Positions 1 through 11,190 of a stretch of DNA of 64,000 nucleotides are shown piece by piece. The stretch's first letter is position 1. Each line of letters begins with the position of its first letter. The DNA is from an uncultured SAR202 cluster bacterium. GTDB lineage: Bacteria > Chloroflexota > Dehalococcoidia > Lucifugimonadales > Lucifugimonadaceae. The notes under the pieces are model-generated. The model made no database searches. It was not told the DNA's origin and was given only the letters and a program-made list of their open reading frames with translations. A program made the translations under genes and the position numbers. The DNA is taken from NCBI GenBank assembly GCA_902620405.1, contig CACNIC010000001.1, positions 1 through 64,000 on the forward strand, in the 5' to 3' direction.

Positions 1-11
1 TTGGAATTAAA

Positions 12-389
12 ATGAAAGGGGATTTTGAAACTAGCTTTCCTGAAGCTACTCATGCAAAATGGGGATTTTTAAAAGGAAGAGAAGTTGCAATTTTAAGATA
101 TGAAACTATTGAAGCTGCAAAAGAACTGGGACAATTAGCTGGTGAAGAGCAAACAGAAATTTTGGCAGTAAAAGAGAGAAATATTGCTCATGGTCCTAAG
201 GTAGAAAGGATAGAATGTAGAGGTCATGCTGGTTATGGTGTTCATGGGAATTGTGCTTCTAGAAGAGAGCCTATGTATACACAATTTATTATTCATGGAA
301 ATTTGGTAATTATGGGAGAGCCTCTTGCAACAGAAGAACCGTCTGACACTATCAGTTTTCTTAGAACGACAGCTTCAAAGCTTCAATGA
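12..389 (+). CDS. hypothetical protein (may extend upstream of the window; frame is open to the left edge)
   Basis: ORF track; upstream in-frame codons GGA ATT AAA without stop. Confidence 0.5.
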   Translation: MKGDFETSFPEATHAKWGFLKGREVAILRYETIEAAKELGQLAGEEQTEILAVKERNIAHGPKVERIECRGHAGYGVHGNCASRREPMYTQFIIHGNLVIMGEPLATEEPSDTISFLRTTASKLQ

Positions 390-425
390 ATTCAAAGATA
401 AACCCTGCTAAAATTACTAACGCAA

Positions 426-668
426 TTGAAATATATGGATAAGCTTATAAAAATATTCTTACCAATAAACTTAGGTACTATTTTATTAGCACTTATAATT
501 TATAATTTCACTGAATTGCCATTTATATATACTGTTTACCCAATACCATTAACTTTTCTTGTTTCGTTGATTCTTGTATTACCTAGTAGTCAGGCAATAA
601 TTAGATTATTTGTATGGCTTTGGTTAATAGCATATCTAGTATTTCCTTTTTTTAGCTCAGCACTTTGA
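426..668 (+). CDS. small multi-TM hypothetical protein
   Basis: ORF with hydrophobic segments. Confidence 0.45.
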   Translation: MKYMDKLIKIFLPINLGTILLALIIYNFTELPFIYTVYPIPLTFLVSLILVLPSSQAIIRLFVWLWLIAYLVFPFFSSAL

Positions 669-734
669 AAAAGTTGGACTACCAAAAAAACATTAACGAG
701 AATAATATTGCAAATAAATACAATATGAAAATTC

Positions 735-1196
735 ATGATAACAAAGAATAAAATTATAGAGGCTCAAAAAAAATGGGGCGACGGAATAGTCAAAATTGGG
801 ACTTTGATTAATGATGAATCAGCCTGTACCGAATTTGCTACCAGCTTTATTAACAACCTATATGATTTTAAAAACAGTGAGGTTCTGTTCAAACCAACAA
901 AGGCTTCAAGAGAACAGTTCAGGCCCAAAATTGAAATGGCATTGTCTTATTTCATAGGGGGAGTAAATTCTTATTGCAAGGAAGATGATGGCTTTGCTAT
1001 GAAACCTTGGGTTGAAGTTGAATTCGAAAATTCTGGTTTTATTTTTGAAGAAAACAGAGCTCTTGCTATGGGTAATTATTTTTTTAAAGACACAGATGGA
1101 AATAGACTCAAAGTTGAGTACACTTTTGGTTACAAACTATCAAGTGAAGAATTAGTAATTGATCTTCATCACTCATCTTTACCTTACAATTCATAA
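735..1196 (+). CDS. hypothetical protein
   Basis: 153-aa ORF, no family recognised. Confidence 0.5.
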   Translation: MITKNKIIEAQKKWGDGIVKIGTLINDESACTEFATSFINNLYDFKNSEVLFKPTKASREQFRPKIEMALSYFIGGVNSYCKEDDGFAMKPWVEVEFENSGFIFEENRALAMGNYFFKDTDGNRLKVEYTFGYKLSSEELVIDLHHSSLPYNS

Positions 1197-1212
1197 CTTT
1201 GTTCATAAATAC

Positions 1213-1250
1213 GGGGCTGTAGCTCAATTGGTAGAGCATTTCGCTGGCAG
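1213..1250 (+). pseudogene. truncated 5' half of tRNA-Ala (ends in the anticodon loop)
   Basis: ggggctgtagctcaattggtagagcatttcgctggcag matches the intact tRNA at 2251 except one base, then diverges. Confidence 0.85.
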
Positions 1251-1415
1251 TATTATACTGAGTGTCTTTATTGGTCATTACTGTAAACAACTAAACCTAA
1301 ATTCTTAAAGACAAAGTCTTTACTGTCCGATAATGTCTTTATCGGTTTGGGTCAATATTTGGGTCAATTGCCGAGATTAACGAGATGGTTTGCACTTAGA
1401 AAATAAAAAAGCACA

Positions 1416-1682
1416 ATGCTTATGTATAATGAATATATGAAGTATGGCTTAGAATTTTTTATAATAATTTTTCCAGTTTGTATTGCTATCTCATATTTGC
1501 TTATGTGGTTGTGGACAAAAGAAAATAAAGAAGAAATAAAAGACTTTATTTTATTTGGAAAGCCTAAGCCCTACACTAAGTCTGAGTCATATATGAGTAC
1601 ATTTCGATTATGGACTATTGTGGCTAGTATTTTTTGGGTTGGCAATTCAATTTATATAGCTATTTTTGGATATCTTGGATAA
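1416..1682 (+). CDS. small membrane protein, hypothetical
   Basis: ORF with two hydrophobic segments. Confidence 0.45.
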   Translation: MLMYNEYMKYGLEFFIIIFPVCIAISYLLMWLWTKENKEEIKDFILFGKPKPYTKSESYMSTFRLWTIVASIFWVGNSIYIAIFGYLG

Positions 1683-1804
1683 CTCCCCACTAAAATAGTT
1701 ATTCCTCTCATGTTTTTAGCTGGGTTGTAGTTAAAGAAAGTTACAGTCAATTGCATATTTAATATTTTCTTTTTTTAGTTGAGAGACCTGAAAATAGTCG
1801 TACT

Positions 1805-2185
1805 TTAATTTGATAAATTTCCGTAATTATTTTCACCTTGGTCACTCTTTGTACAATACCAAAACAATAAAAGAAATATTCCAATTACTGTTAAAATTAA
1901 TAATTGCCACCAGCCAGATCTATTAACATCATGAAGTCTTCTTGCCCCAACTGCTAGACCTGGGATAAATAAAAATAATGACCATAATGTACCAAACCAT
2001 CCAATAGGTTCGTTTGGATCAGTGCTAAATGCATTAACGTCTAAAATAGCAAAATCGATTATGCTAAAAAAAATCCCAGACAGTATAGTAAATAAAAACC
2101 ACCACCAGTATTGTGATCTGGAGGATCTTCCGCTAAAAGTCCCGTATTTATTAAAAGCATCTTTAATTGATGGTATAAATTCCAT
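1805..2185 (-). CDS. DUF805 family membrane protein
   Basis: FSGRSSRSQYWWWFLF...VGARRLHDVNRSGWWQLL...GENNYG typical of DUF805. Confidence 0.9.
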   Translation of the reverse strand: MEFIPSIKDAFNKYGTFSGRSSRSQYWWWFLFTILSGIFFSIIDFAILDVNAFSTDPNEPIGWFGTLWSLFLFIPGLAVGARRLHDVNRSGWWQLLILTVIGIFLLLFWYCTKSDQGENNYGNLSN

Positions 2186-2250
2186 ATGAACTCCTTTTTA
2201 AAAAATTATAGTATATTAAATTCAAAATTTATATTGGTGATACTTAGCAT

Positions 2251-2326
2251 GGGGCTGTAGCTCAATTGGTAGAGCGTTTCGCTGGCAGCGAAAAGGTTAG
2301 GAGTTCGATTCTCCTCAGCTCCACCA
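2251..2326 (+). tRNA. tRNA-Ala(GGC), CCA encoded
   Basis: Complete cloverleaf; anticodon loop CTGGCAG; G3:U70 alanine identity pair; GTTCGATTC T-loop; terminal ACCA. Confidence 0.96.
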
Positions 2327-2364
2327 AAAATCATAAAGTGGTAATATAGTTTTAATTTGGAATT

Positions 2365-2904
2365 ATGAAAAAAATAATATTACTCACAATTTTACTTATA
2401 CTATTTGTTATTAGTTGCGGAGAAAGTGATGTTGAAAACGAAGTAATAATTGATAAATTTACAGACAATCAAGGAACATACACTATAGATTATTTTTATA
2501 AGATTGGTTTCAAGGTAAATAAAGAATATGATGTTTCAGAACTTGAAAATGCCAATGGAGCTTGGTTTGGTTTTTGGAAAAATAGTACAGGCAAATCAAT
2601 TGATTATGAAGTAAGATTCTACCCTGATCATCAATCTGCTTTAGACTACGGATTGAAGTATGTTGATGAAGTTATTGGCGATGATGCAATATTAAAAAAA
2701 TCTGCTTCATCATGGACTGAGGGCATTCAAGACAGAAGGACAAGAAGTGACAAAGGTTATGGTGGAAGCAGTGCCAATAGTGTTAGGGCAAAATACTTGC
2801 ACTACCTCGTATATGATAACGCTATAATACTTTGCTCAGGTCTAGATCTTTCATATGCTATTCAGAATTGCACTGAATTAGTACTTGCTCTCAAAGAATT
2901 ATAG
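2365..2904 (+). CDS. putative lipoprotein, hypothetical
   Basis: Signal peptide with lipobox-like LFVISCG. Confidence 0.6.
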   Translation: MKKIILLTILLILFVISCGESDVENEVIIDKFTDNQGTYTIDYFYKIGFKVNKEYDVSELENANGAWFGFWKNSTGKSIDYEVRFYPDHQSALDYGLKYVDEVIGDDAILKKSASSWTEGIQDRRTRSDKGYGGSSANSVRAKYLHYLVYDNAIILCSGLDLSYAIQNCTELVLALKEL

Positions 2905-2998
2905 ACTTTAAGTTTAAATTATATGCAAGAAACCTAATTAAGGCTGCATAAAATGTAATTTTTATATTATCAATTCCTACACTAAAAAAATTAAAATG

Positions 2999-5173
<2,175 letters not shown>

Positions 5174-5190
5174 ATTAATTTCTAAGCATA

Positions 5191-5268
5191 ATGAAAAACT
5201 TTAGATATATAATTTACGCATTTATATTAGTAAATGTTGTAGCCCTAATAGTTAATAGAAGTTTTTAA
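5191..5268 (+). CDS. possible 25-aa single-TM micropeptide (MKNFRYIIYAFILVNVVALIVNRSF)
   Basis: Short ATG ORF in a gap; hydrophobic core; weak SD. Confidence 0.25.
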   Translation: MKNFRYIIYAFILVNVVALIVNRSF

Positions 5269-5274
5269 ACTTAT

Positions 5275-5682
5275 TTATAGTGATTTATTTTCTTCTCTAG
5301 CGCTTTTGCTAAATATGTTTATAAGGAAAATAACTTCCACTAACCCGGTCAATATAGGGTACCAAACCATAAATCCAACATTTTCACCTACAATAGCAGC
5401 GAGAATTTCAATAAATTTTAATATGCTTAGTGCTATCAGCACATAAAATAAGACCTTTGTTCCATTTGCATATAAGTATGTAAAAACTAACCTCAAAAAT
5501 CCAACAGCAAAAAGTATCCATGCAAATGTTCCAAAGTCAGGAGCATCACTGGTAAATTCAATAAAAACAGAAGGTAAAGCAAAAATGAGACCTATTGCCA
5601 TTAAAAGAAAACTGCCTATGTATGAAAATATTAGAGCTATCCTAAGTTCGGATAATTCGGTTCCTAATAGATTTTTAAACAT
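5275..5682 (-). CDS. membrane protein, hypothetical
   Basis: Multiple hydrophobic segments. Confidence 0.6.
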   Translation of the reverse strand: MFKNLLGTELSELRIALIFSYIGSFLLMAIGLIFALPSVFIEFTSDAPDFGTFAWILFAVGFLRLVFTYLYANGTKVLFYVLIALSILKFIEILAAIVGENVGFMVWYPILTGLVEVIFLINIFSKSAREENKSL

Positions 5683-5806
5683 ATTAACTCCTTAATTTAA
5701 TTTTCATAAAAATACTTAAATGCTTTTAATAAATTATATAATTTTTCTGGAAATCTATATTATTAAATTAAGCTTATATTAATTTATTTAATAAAGGAGG
5801 TAAATT

Positions 5807-6439
5807 ATGAGTACTAAAACATTAGGCTTATTATTAATAATTACTCCAATACTAGGTTTTCTAGGTTGGGCTTTATCGGGAGGGCCGACAACTCCAGCAG
5901 GTGATATGGAAGGTGGATACGGGGCTTTTGCTATGGAATTTGTAGGTAAAAATACTGATCAACTTCATATTGCAATGGCAGTTGCGGCAATTGGATTTGG
6001 GTTATTTAGTGCTTGCCTTTTTGCTTTAAGAGCAAAAATTCTTGAAAAAGGGGCTTCACAATCTGCATTCTTAGCAGGGATTCTTGTGATAATAGGTTTT
6101 GCATCAACAGTTGTTGAAAATGGAGCATATTCTGCAGGAGCACAACTTGCTAACAAGGAACTTATGTCTGAAGCTGTAAGCATGTTTACTATAGCTACAA
6201 CTGCAGGGGGAATTGGCACAGCAATATTTGCACTTGGAGTAGGATTACTAGGTTTTAGTATGTTTCAAAATGAAACTGTACATAAGATAAGCTCATCATT
6301 TTATATACTAGTTGGGGTATATGGAGTAATTGGTTCAATCTTGTTCTATGACCAAGGTCTCATTGGTCTTTACTATATATCACTTGTGATTACTACAGTT
6401 GCAATTGGTATTGAGCTATTAAGGACAGGGTCTGATTAA
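5807..6439 (+). CDS. multi-TM membrane protein, hypothetical
   Basis: SD aaaggagg upstream; about six hydrophobic segments. Confidence 0.65.
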   Translation: MSTKTLGLLLIITPILGFLGWALSGGPTTPAGDMEGGYGAFAMEFVGKNTDQLHIAMAVAAIGFGLFSACLFALRAKILEKGASQSAFLAGILVIIGFASTVVENGAYSAGAQLANKELMSEAVSMFTIATTAGGIGTAIFALGVGLLGFSMFQNETVHKISSSFYILVGVYGVIGSILFYDQGLIGLYYISLVITTVAIGIELLRTGSD

Positions 6440-6463
6440 AAAGCTATATAATGAGCTTTTTAA
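6436..6463. terminator. bidirectional hairpin terminator ttaaaaagct/agctttttaa
   Basis: Perfect 10-bp stem, 8-nt loop, T tract. Confidence 0.75.
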
Positions 6464-6554
6464 GGAATAAAATAAAAAAATACGAAAAACGTAATTTAAA
6501 ATTATTTAACAAATAATATATTTTTGTTTAATATATGGCATTAGTAAGGAAAAT

Positions 6555-6566
6555 TCGTTATAACGA
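6555..6566. promoter_or_regulatory. 12-bp palindrome TCGTTATAACGA in the rhodopsin leader
   Basis: Perfect dyad about 25 bp upstream of the rhodopsin start. Confidence 0.3.
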
Positions 6567-6589
6567 TATGTCGATAAGGAGGTTTTTTT

Positions 6590-7282
6590 ATGGACATGAA
6601 TATGCTTACCCAGTTTAGTTTCTACTTTGGAGCTGCATCTATGTTATGTGCTTCAGTATTCTTTTTCTTTGAAAGAGGAGAGGTAGCTGCTAAATGGAGG
6701 ACTTCTGTCACAGTAGCTGGATTAGTAACTTTTATAGCTTTCTTCCACTATTTGACAATGAGAGATAGTTCAGTTTGGGCAGCATCTGCCCCTAACTATG
6801 GTGAACTTACTTCTTTGAGGTATGTTGACTGGTTAGTAACTGTTCCACTACAGATAGTTGAGTTTTACCTCATCTTGAAAGTTGTTGGTAAAGTTACTTC
6901 TTCTGTGTTCTGGCAATTATTAGCAGCATCAGTTGTTATGTTAGTTGGTGGATTACTTGGAGAAACAGTTACAGACTTTGAACTAATAGGTTTCATTATT
7001 GGAATGTTAGGTTGGGCTTACGTAGTATTCTTAATATTTGCTGGAGGCGCTGCTAAAGCAAACGCTGAAAGTAAGAATGCAGCTGTAGCATCGGCTTTCA
7101 ATTCAATGAAGCTAATTGTGTTAGTAGGTTGGGCAATTTACCCAATTGGTTACATAATTGGTAATTTAGCGACAGTTACTGATGGTATTCAGATTATGAA
7201 TATTGTTTACAACTTTGCAGACCTAATCAACAAAGCCGCTTTCGGTCTTGTTATTTGGGCAGCTGCTAAGTCGGACAGTTAA
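6590..7282 (+). CDS. proteorhodopsin, predicted blue-absorbing outward proton pump
   Basis: RYVDWLVTVPLQIVEFYLIL (D97, T101, Q105, E108 equivalents), FFHY (H75), Schiff-base Lys in NFADLINKAAFG. Confidence 0.97.
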   Translation: MDMNMLTQFSFYFGAASMLCASVFFFFERGEVAAKWRTSVTVAGLVTFIAFFHYLTMRDSSVWAASAPNYGELTSLRYVDWLVTVPLQIVEFYLILKVVGKVTSSVFWQLLAASVVMLVGGLLGETVTDFELIGFIIGMLGWAYVVFLIFAGGAAKANAESKNAAVASAFNSMKLIVLVGWAIYPIGYIIGNLATVTDGIQIMNIVYNFADLINKAAFGLVIWAAAKSDS

Positions 7283-7300
7283 TTTTAAGTCTAAATTTAT

Positions 7301-7336
7301 AACAAGCTCAGTTTAATTTCTGGGCTTGTTATTTTT
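7301..7336. terminator. rho-independent terminator after rhodopsin
   Basis: aacaagctcag...ctgggcttgtt followed by T-rich tract. Confidence 0.8.
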
Positions 7337-7556
7337 TGTCTTCCCTTTTTTCTTGAAGCGCAATTTTTCTTTTTAGATAAATACTTGCTGATGAAGTTAA
7401 TACTGCAAATATACCAATAATAAGGTAAAGCGGACTTAATTCATTAATAAAATAAAAGACCACAAGTAAAGATCCAACAAACAAATTGATGTAGCTCATA
7501 TATTTTGAAATTTTTACTTTCATTTTTTCTCCTAAATAGTGTGGATATTTGCGCAA
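7329..7556 (-). CDS. small two-TM membrane protein
   Basis: ORF with hydrophobic segments. Confidence 0.5.
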   Translation of the reverse strand: MRKYPHYLGEKMKVKISKYMSYINLFVGSLLVVFYFINELSPLYLIIGIFAVLTSSASIYLKRKIALQEKREDKK

Positions 7557-7606
7557 AGCGTGTGTAAAATAAATATTAATTATTAATCATTATAAAGGAG
7601 GTGCAA

Positions 7607-7645
7607 TTGTATATACAAAAAACAACCGCTGGAGGCGAACACTAA
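7607..7645 (+). CDS. 12-codon micro-ORF MYIQKTTAGGEH (TTG start)
   Basis: Strong SD aaaggagg 5 nt upstream of TTG. Confidence 0.3.
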   Translation: MYIQKTTAGGEH

Positions 7646-7692
7646 TTCTTCTCTAAGTTTGATTATTTCATAAGCCTCTAGTGGTTTATATT

Positions 7693-7722
7693 AAAAGAGC
7701 TCCAATTTTGGAGCTCTTTTTT
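7693..7722. terminator. hairpin terminator aaaagagctcc-aatttt-ggagctctttt
   Basis: Perfect 11-bp stem with T tract. Confidence 0.85.
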
Positions 7723-8899
7723 AATAACTTCTTCTTGCTTTTTCTTTATTATCATCACCTGAAACTAAATTATCATTAATGTAATCGTGGTTTATTTTCC
7801 AGCCAAGCCCATCCCCTTTAGGCATATGTATAAAACCTTCTTCATCCATAGGGTCCATTATTTCATATAAGTAATCAGGTGGCTTTTCATAATCTACGTG
7901 AGGATGCAGTAATCCTCTTTCATAAAACTCACCAGGCAACCTCATTGAGCCTAATGCATGCAGGTTCCCTTCTTTTCCTCCATGAACCTCCATAGCCATA
8001 TTAAATGATTCTGCAAGATGCGCTACTTTCATTAATGGTGTTAAACCACCTAAATCACCAACTCCTCCTCTTAAAATATCTACTACATCATTTTTAATCC
8101 ATTCAGCTCTTGTTGAAATTTTTCCTGTCATAGTCTCTGGTCCTATAACTGGAATGTCCAGTTGATCTGATAGCCATTTATAAGAGGACATACTTGACTC
8201 ATCCATAGGCTCTTCAAACCAATAGAAATTCAATTTTTCCAATTCCTTTCCTATCCATAATGCTTCAAGCCTTGAATAAAAATGATATGAATCAAGCATC
8301 AATGGTATATCATCTCCTACAGCTTCTCTGACAGCTGCGCAAGCCATGATGTCTTTTTTTGGGTCAGGCGCACCTTCTATTGGAGGCATCCATCCGTGTA
8401 GCTTAACAGCCTTATAGCCCCTTTCTTTAACGCACCATTCTGCAAAATTTCCGTAATCTTCGGGCGTTGAAAGCCCTCCTTTGATTGTGTCTCCACACAT
8501 TGTGCTAGCATATGCTGGAACTTTTTCCCTGTACAATCCTAATATATTATTTACAGGCTGTTTCATTATTATTCCAATCAAATCCCAAAGTGCTAAATCA
8601 ATTACAGCCAATATCCTTTCATCAATTTGTGTAACTATTCTTTGCATGTGCATCATCTTTTCCCATATCTTTTCACGGTAGAAAGGATTCTCTCCTAAAA
8701 GAATTGGTGCAATCACTTTTTCAACAATTTCCGGATTGGCTCCAAATGCATGCCCTTTATGTCCTTCATCAGTTTCAATGATTACCATGCATTGTGAAAC
8801 CTTCCTAGGGCTTTTTGCTGGATGGCCGTGACCTTCATCATCACTTTCAACATATGATGTGTACTGAAATAATTTTGTTTCGACTTTTGATATTTTCAT
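7721..8899 (-). CDS. mandelate racemase/muconate lactonizing enzyme (enolase superfamily)
   Basis: VKLHGW, WFEEPMDE, GPETM, EVHGG motifs. Confidence 0.92.
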   Translation of the reverse strand: MKISKVETKLFQYTSYVESDDEGHGHPAKSPRKVSQCMVIIETDEGHKGHAFGANPEIVEKVIAPILLGENPFYREKIWEKMMHMQRIVTQIDERILAVIDLALWDLIGIIMKQPVNNILGLYREKVPAYASTMCGDTIKGGLSTPEDYGNFAEWCVKERGYKAVKLHGWMPPIEGAPDPKKDIMACAAVREAVGDDIPLMLDSYHFYSRLEALWIGKELEKLNFYWFEEPMDESSMSSYKWLSDQLDIPVIGPETMTGKISTRAEWIKNDVVDILRGGVGDLGGLTPLMKVAHLAESFNMAMEVHGGKEGNLHALGSMRLPGEFYERGLLHPHVDYEKPPDYLYEIMDPMDEEGFIHMPKGDGLGWKINHDYINDNLVSGDDNKEKARRSY

Positions 8900-8937
8900 A
8901 AACTAACCTCTTTTTATATACAATAGTTAAAAAGTAA

Positions 8938-9744
8938 ATGAATTTAAAAGGAATTTCAATGAAAAATATATTAATTACTGGTGGTGCGGGTCTTGTTGGC
9001 ACAGTTCTAACCCAAGGGTTGAAAGATAAGTACAACGTAAAAATACTTGATATAAAGAAGGCCGAAGGGGTAGAAAGTCACACCGGAGATATAAGTAATT
9101 TAGATTCAATTATGCCTGCATTTAAAAATATAGATACAGTCGTTCATTTAGCTGGAGACAGAAGAGTTCATGGAGAATGGGAATCAATTTTAGATAATAA
9201 TATTATTGGTTTGTACAATATTTATGAGGCGGCGCGTTTGTCAGGCGTAAAGAGAGTAATTTTCGCAAGTTCTCAACATGCAACTGGTGGGTTTTACGAT
9301 GTTGAACCTTATTCATTTATTAGTAAAGGAGAGTTTGAAAAACTTCCTAATGACTACAAACCACTTGATGAAACCTGTCGTATTAGACCTGACAGTTTTT
9401 ATGGTGCCTCAAAATCTTTTGGTGAATCTATGTCTAGTTATTATTCTGATTTTTACGATATTTCTACAATTAATATTAGAATAGGTTGGGTCATCTCAGA
9501 TGACGACCCTACTTTTTCTGCATTTTCTCTTACCTTGTGGCTTAGCCATAAAGATATTGTTCAAATTATTGATTTAAGTATTAATGCTCCTGAAGAAATT
9601 AAATATGATACTTTTTATGCGACTTCTGATAATCATTGGAAAATTTGGTCTATAGACAAAGCAAAAAAAATACTTGGATATAAACCTTTTGACGGTGCAG
9701 GTTCTGAATTTAAAGAAAGAGAAGTTAGAGATGCTGATAAATAG
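8938..9744 (+). CDS. NAD-dependent epimerase/dehydratase, uronate dehydrogenase-like (start may be 8959)
   Basis: GGAGLVG Rossmann motif, ASSQHATGG, YGASKSFGE. Confidence 0.88.
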   Translation: MNLKGISMKNILITGGAGLVGTVLTQGLKDKYNVKILDIKKAEGVESHTGDISNLDSIMPAFKNIDTVVHLAGDRRVHGEWESILDNNIIGLYNIYEAARLSGVKRVIFASSQHATGGFYDVEPYSFISKGEFEKLPNDYKPLDETCRIRPDSFYGASKSFGESMSSYYSDFYDISTINIRIGWVISDDDPTFSAFSLTLWLSHKDIVQIIDLSINAPEEIKYDTFYATSDNHWKIWSIDKAKKILGYKPFDGAGSEFKEREVRDADK

Positions 9745-11082
9745 TCAAAGTCCTAAAATTATAAAAGTTGCAAGACCCATATAAAGAAGAACGCCTGCAA
9801 TATCTGTAAAAGTAGTAACCACTACTGCAGATGATGCGGCAGGATCTAAATTCATTTTTTTCATCAAAATAGGAACTATAACTCCTGAAAAACCTGCAAC
9901 AAATAAATTAAGTATCATTGCTCCCGCGACAAGTATCGATAGGTAAATGTCTGATTTCCATAAGTATGTAAGTACAAATAATAAGGCTGTCACTGACAAC
10001 CCTTGAATCAAAGAAAGTAACAATTCTCTCAATAAAATTATTTTGGTGTCTTTTGTTGTAACCTCTCCGAGAGCCAAGGCTCTTACAACAAGGGTTAAAG
10101 TTTGTGTTCCCGCAATACCTGCCTGACCAATAATAACTGGCAAAAAAACAGCAAGAACTGGCATAGTTTTAACATGATCTGTAAATAAACTCAGTATAAA
10201 CCCAGCAAATAAAACAGTCCCAAGATTTATTATTAACCAAGGCAACCTTCGCTTAAAAGAAGACTTTATTGGGCCTAATACTTTATCTTCCACACTCATC
10301 CCAACCATTTTAAACATTTCCTTTGTAGCTTCTTGTTCAACAAGATGGATTACTTCTTCAATTGAAATTACATCATCTAAAATGCCTTCATCATTAATAA
10401 CTGCCAATGCTCTTAAACCATTTTTATTCATTATGTTTGCGCATTCCTGTTTTTCTACTTTTTCACTTACTGAAATAACATTTGTATTCATTACTGATGA
10501 TATTTTTTCAGAGAGGTCTGCGAATATTAACTCAGGAATATCAACTGTGCCCATCAATTTTCCTTTTGAATCAACAACAAATAAATTTTGCAATTTATTG
10601 GTACTTGTATTTGCTTTCCTTAAAACTGAGACAGTATGAGATACAGTCCATTCGCTTCTGATAGCAACATAATCTCTGTCATTGTCAGATTCTTTGTTTT
10701 GATATCTATAAAGTTTACCGACCGCATCCATATCCCTGATCTTTGTTATTATTTGACTCGCATGATACCAATCAATTCCTCTAAGAATTTCTGCTGCTAG
10801 TTCAGGAGGGGCTTCATTTAAAACACTTGCCAATTGATTTACGTTTATTAATCCTTTTTCTCTTTGGTTTTTAATATTTAAATTATCAATTAATATTTTT
10901 AATTCTTCTTTTGAAAGCTCATCTATCATTTCCTCTGAGAGGGCTTTATTAGTTTCAGAATTTGTATTTTTTGAAACAAATTCTGGAGTATCATCAAGAC
11001 TTAGTTGGAATGAAATATTTTCAGAGTTAGAAGTTTCTGCTTCATTATCACTCTGTTTAATTTTTAAATCTGTGTAATCCAT
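9745..11082 (-). CDS. mgtE: magnesium transporter MgtE
   Basis: MgtE N domain, CBS pair, C-terminal TM domain with PVIIGQAGIAGTQTLTLVVRALALGE. Confidence 0.95.
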   Translation of the reverse strand: MDYTDLKIKQSDNEAETSNSENISFQLSLDDTPEFVSKNTNSETNKALSEEMIDELSKEELKILIDNLNIKNQREKGLINVNQLASVLNEAPPELAAEILRGIDWYHASQIITKIRDMDAVGKLYRYQNKESDNDRDYVAIRSEWTVSHTVSVLRKANTSTNKLQNLFVVDSKGKLMGTVDIPELIFADLSEKISSVMNTNVISVSEKVEKQECANIMNKNGLRALAVINDEGILDDVISIEEVIHLVEQEATKEMFKMVGMSVEDKVLGPIKSSFKRRLPWLIINLGTVLFAGFILSLFTDHVKTMPVLAVFLPVIIGQAGIAGTQTLTLVVRALALGEVTTKDTKIILLRELLLSLIQGLSVTALLFVLTYLWKSDIYLSILVAGAMILNLFVAGFSGVIVPILMKKMNLDPAASSAVVVTTFTDIAGVLLYMGLATFIILGL

Positions 11083-11190
11083 ATGAATTATATTTTTTCA
11101 CATTTAGTATCCTTACTTCATTACTAATTGATGCGATATAAATTTATTTTGTTAAGATTGATGTTTAATTAATTAAATTTTGGAGATTTT

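Larger units (their letters stand above)
7590..7722 (+). ncRNA. candidate stand-alone structured RNA/leader with intrinsic terminator
   Basis: 13-bp wobble-containing hairpin (7624-7636 with 7674-7686) followed by a perfect 11-bp terminator hairpin; no co-directional gene until about 8938. Confidence 0.4.

Noticed and set aside
1108-1290. 60-aa - strand ORF
   Set aside because: Overlaps the tRNA-Ala fragment and an opposite-strand CDS; no supporting signal.
9278-9484. 68-aa + strand ORF inside the epimerase gene
   Set aside because: Out-of-frame within a conserved Rossmann-fold CDS.
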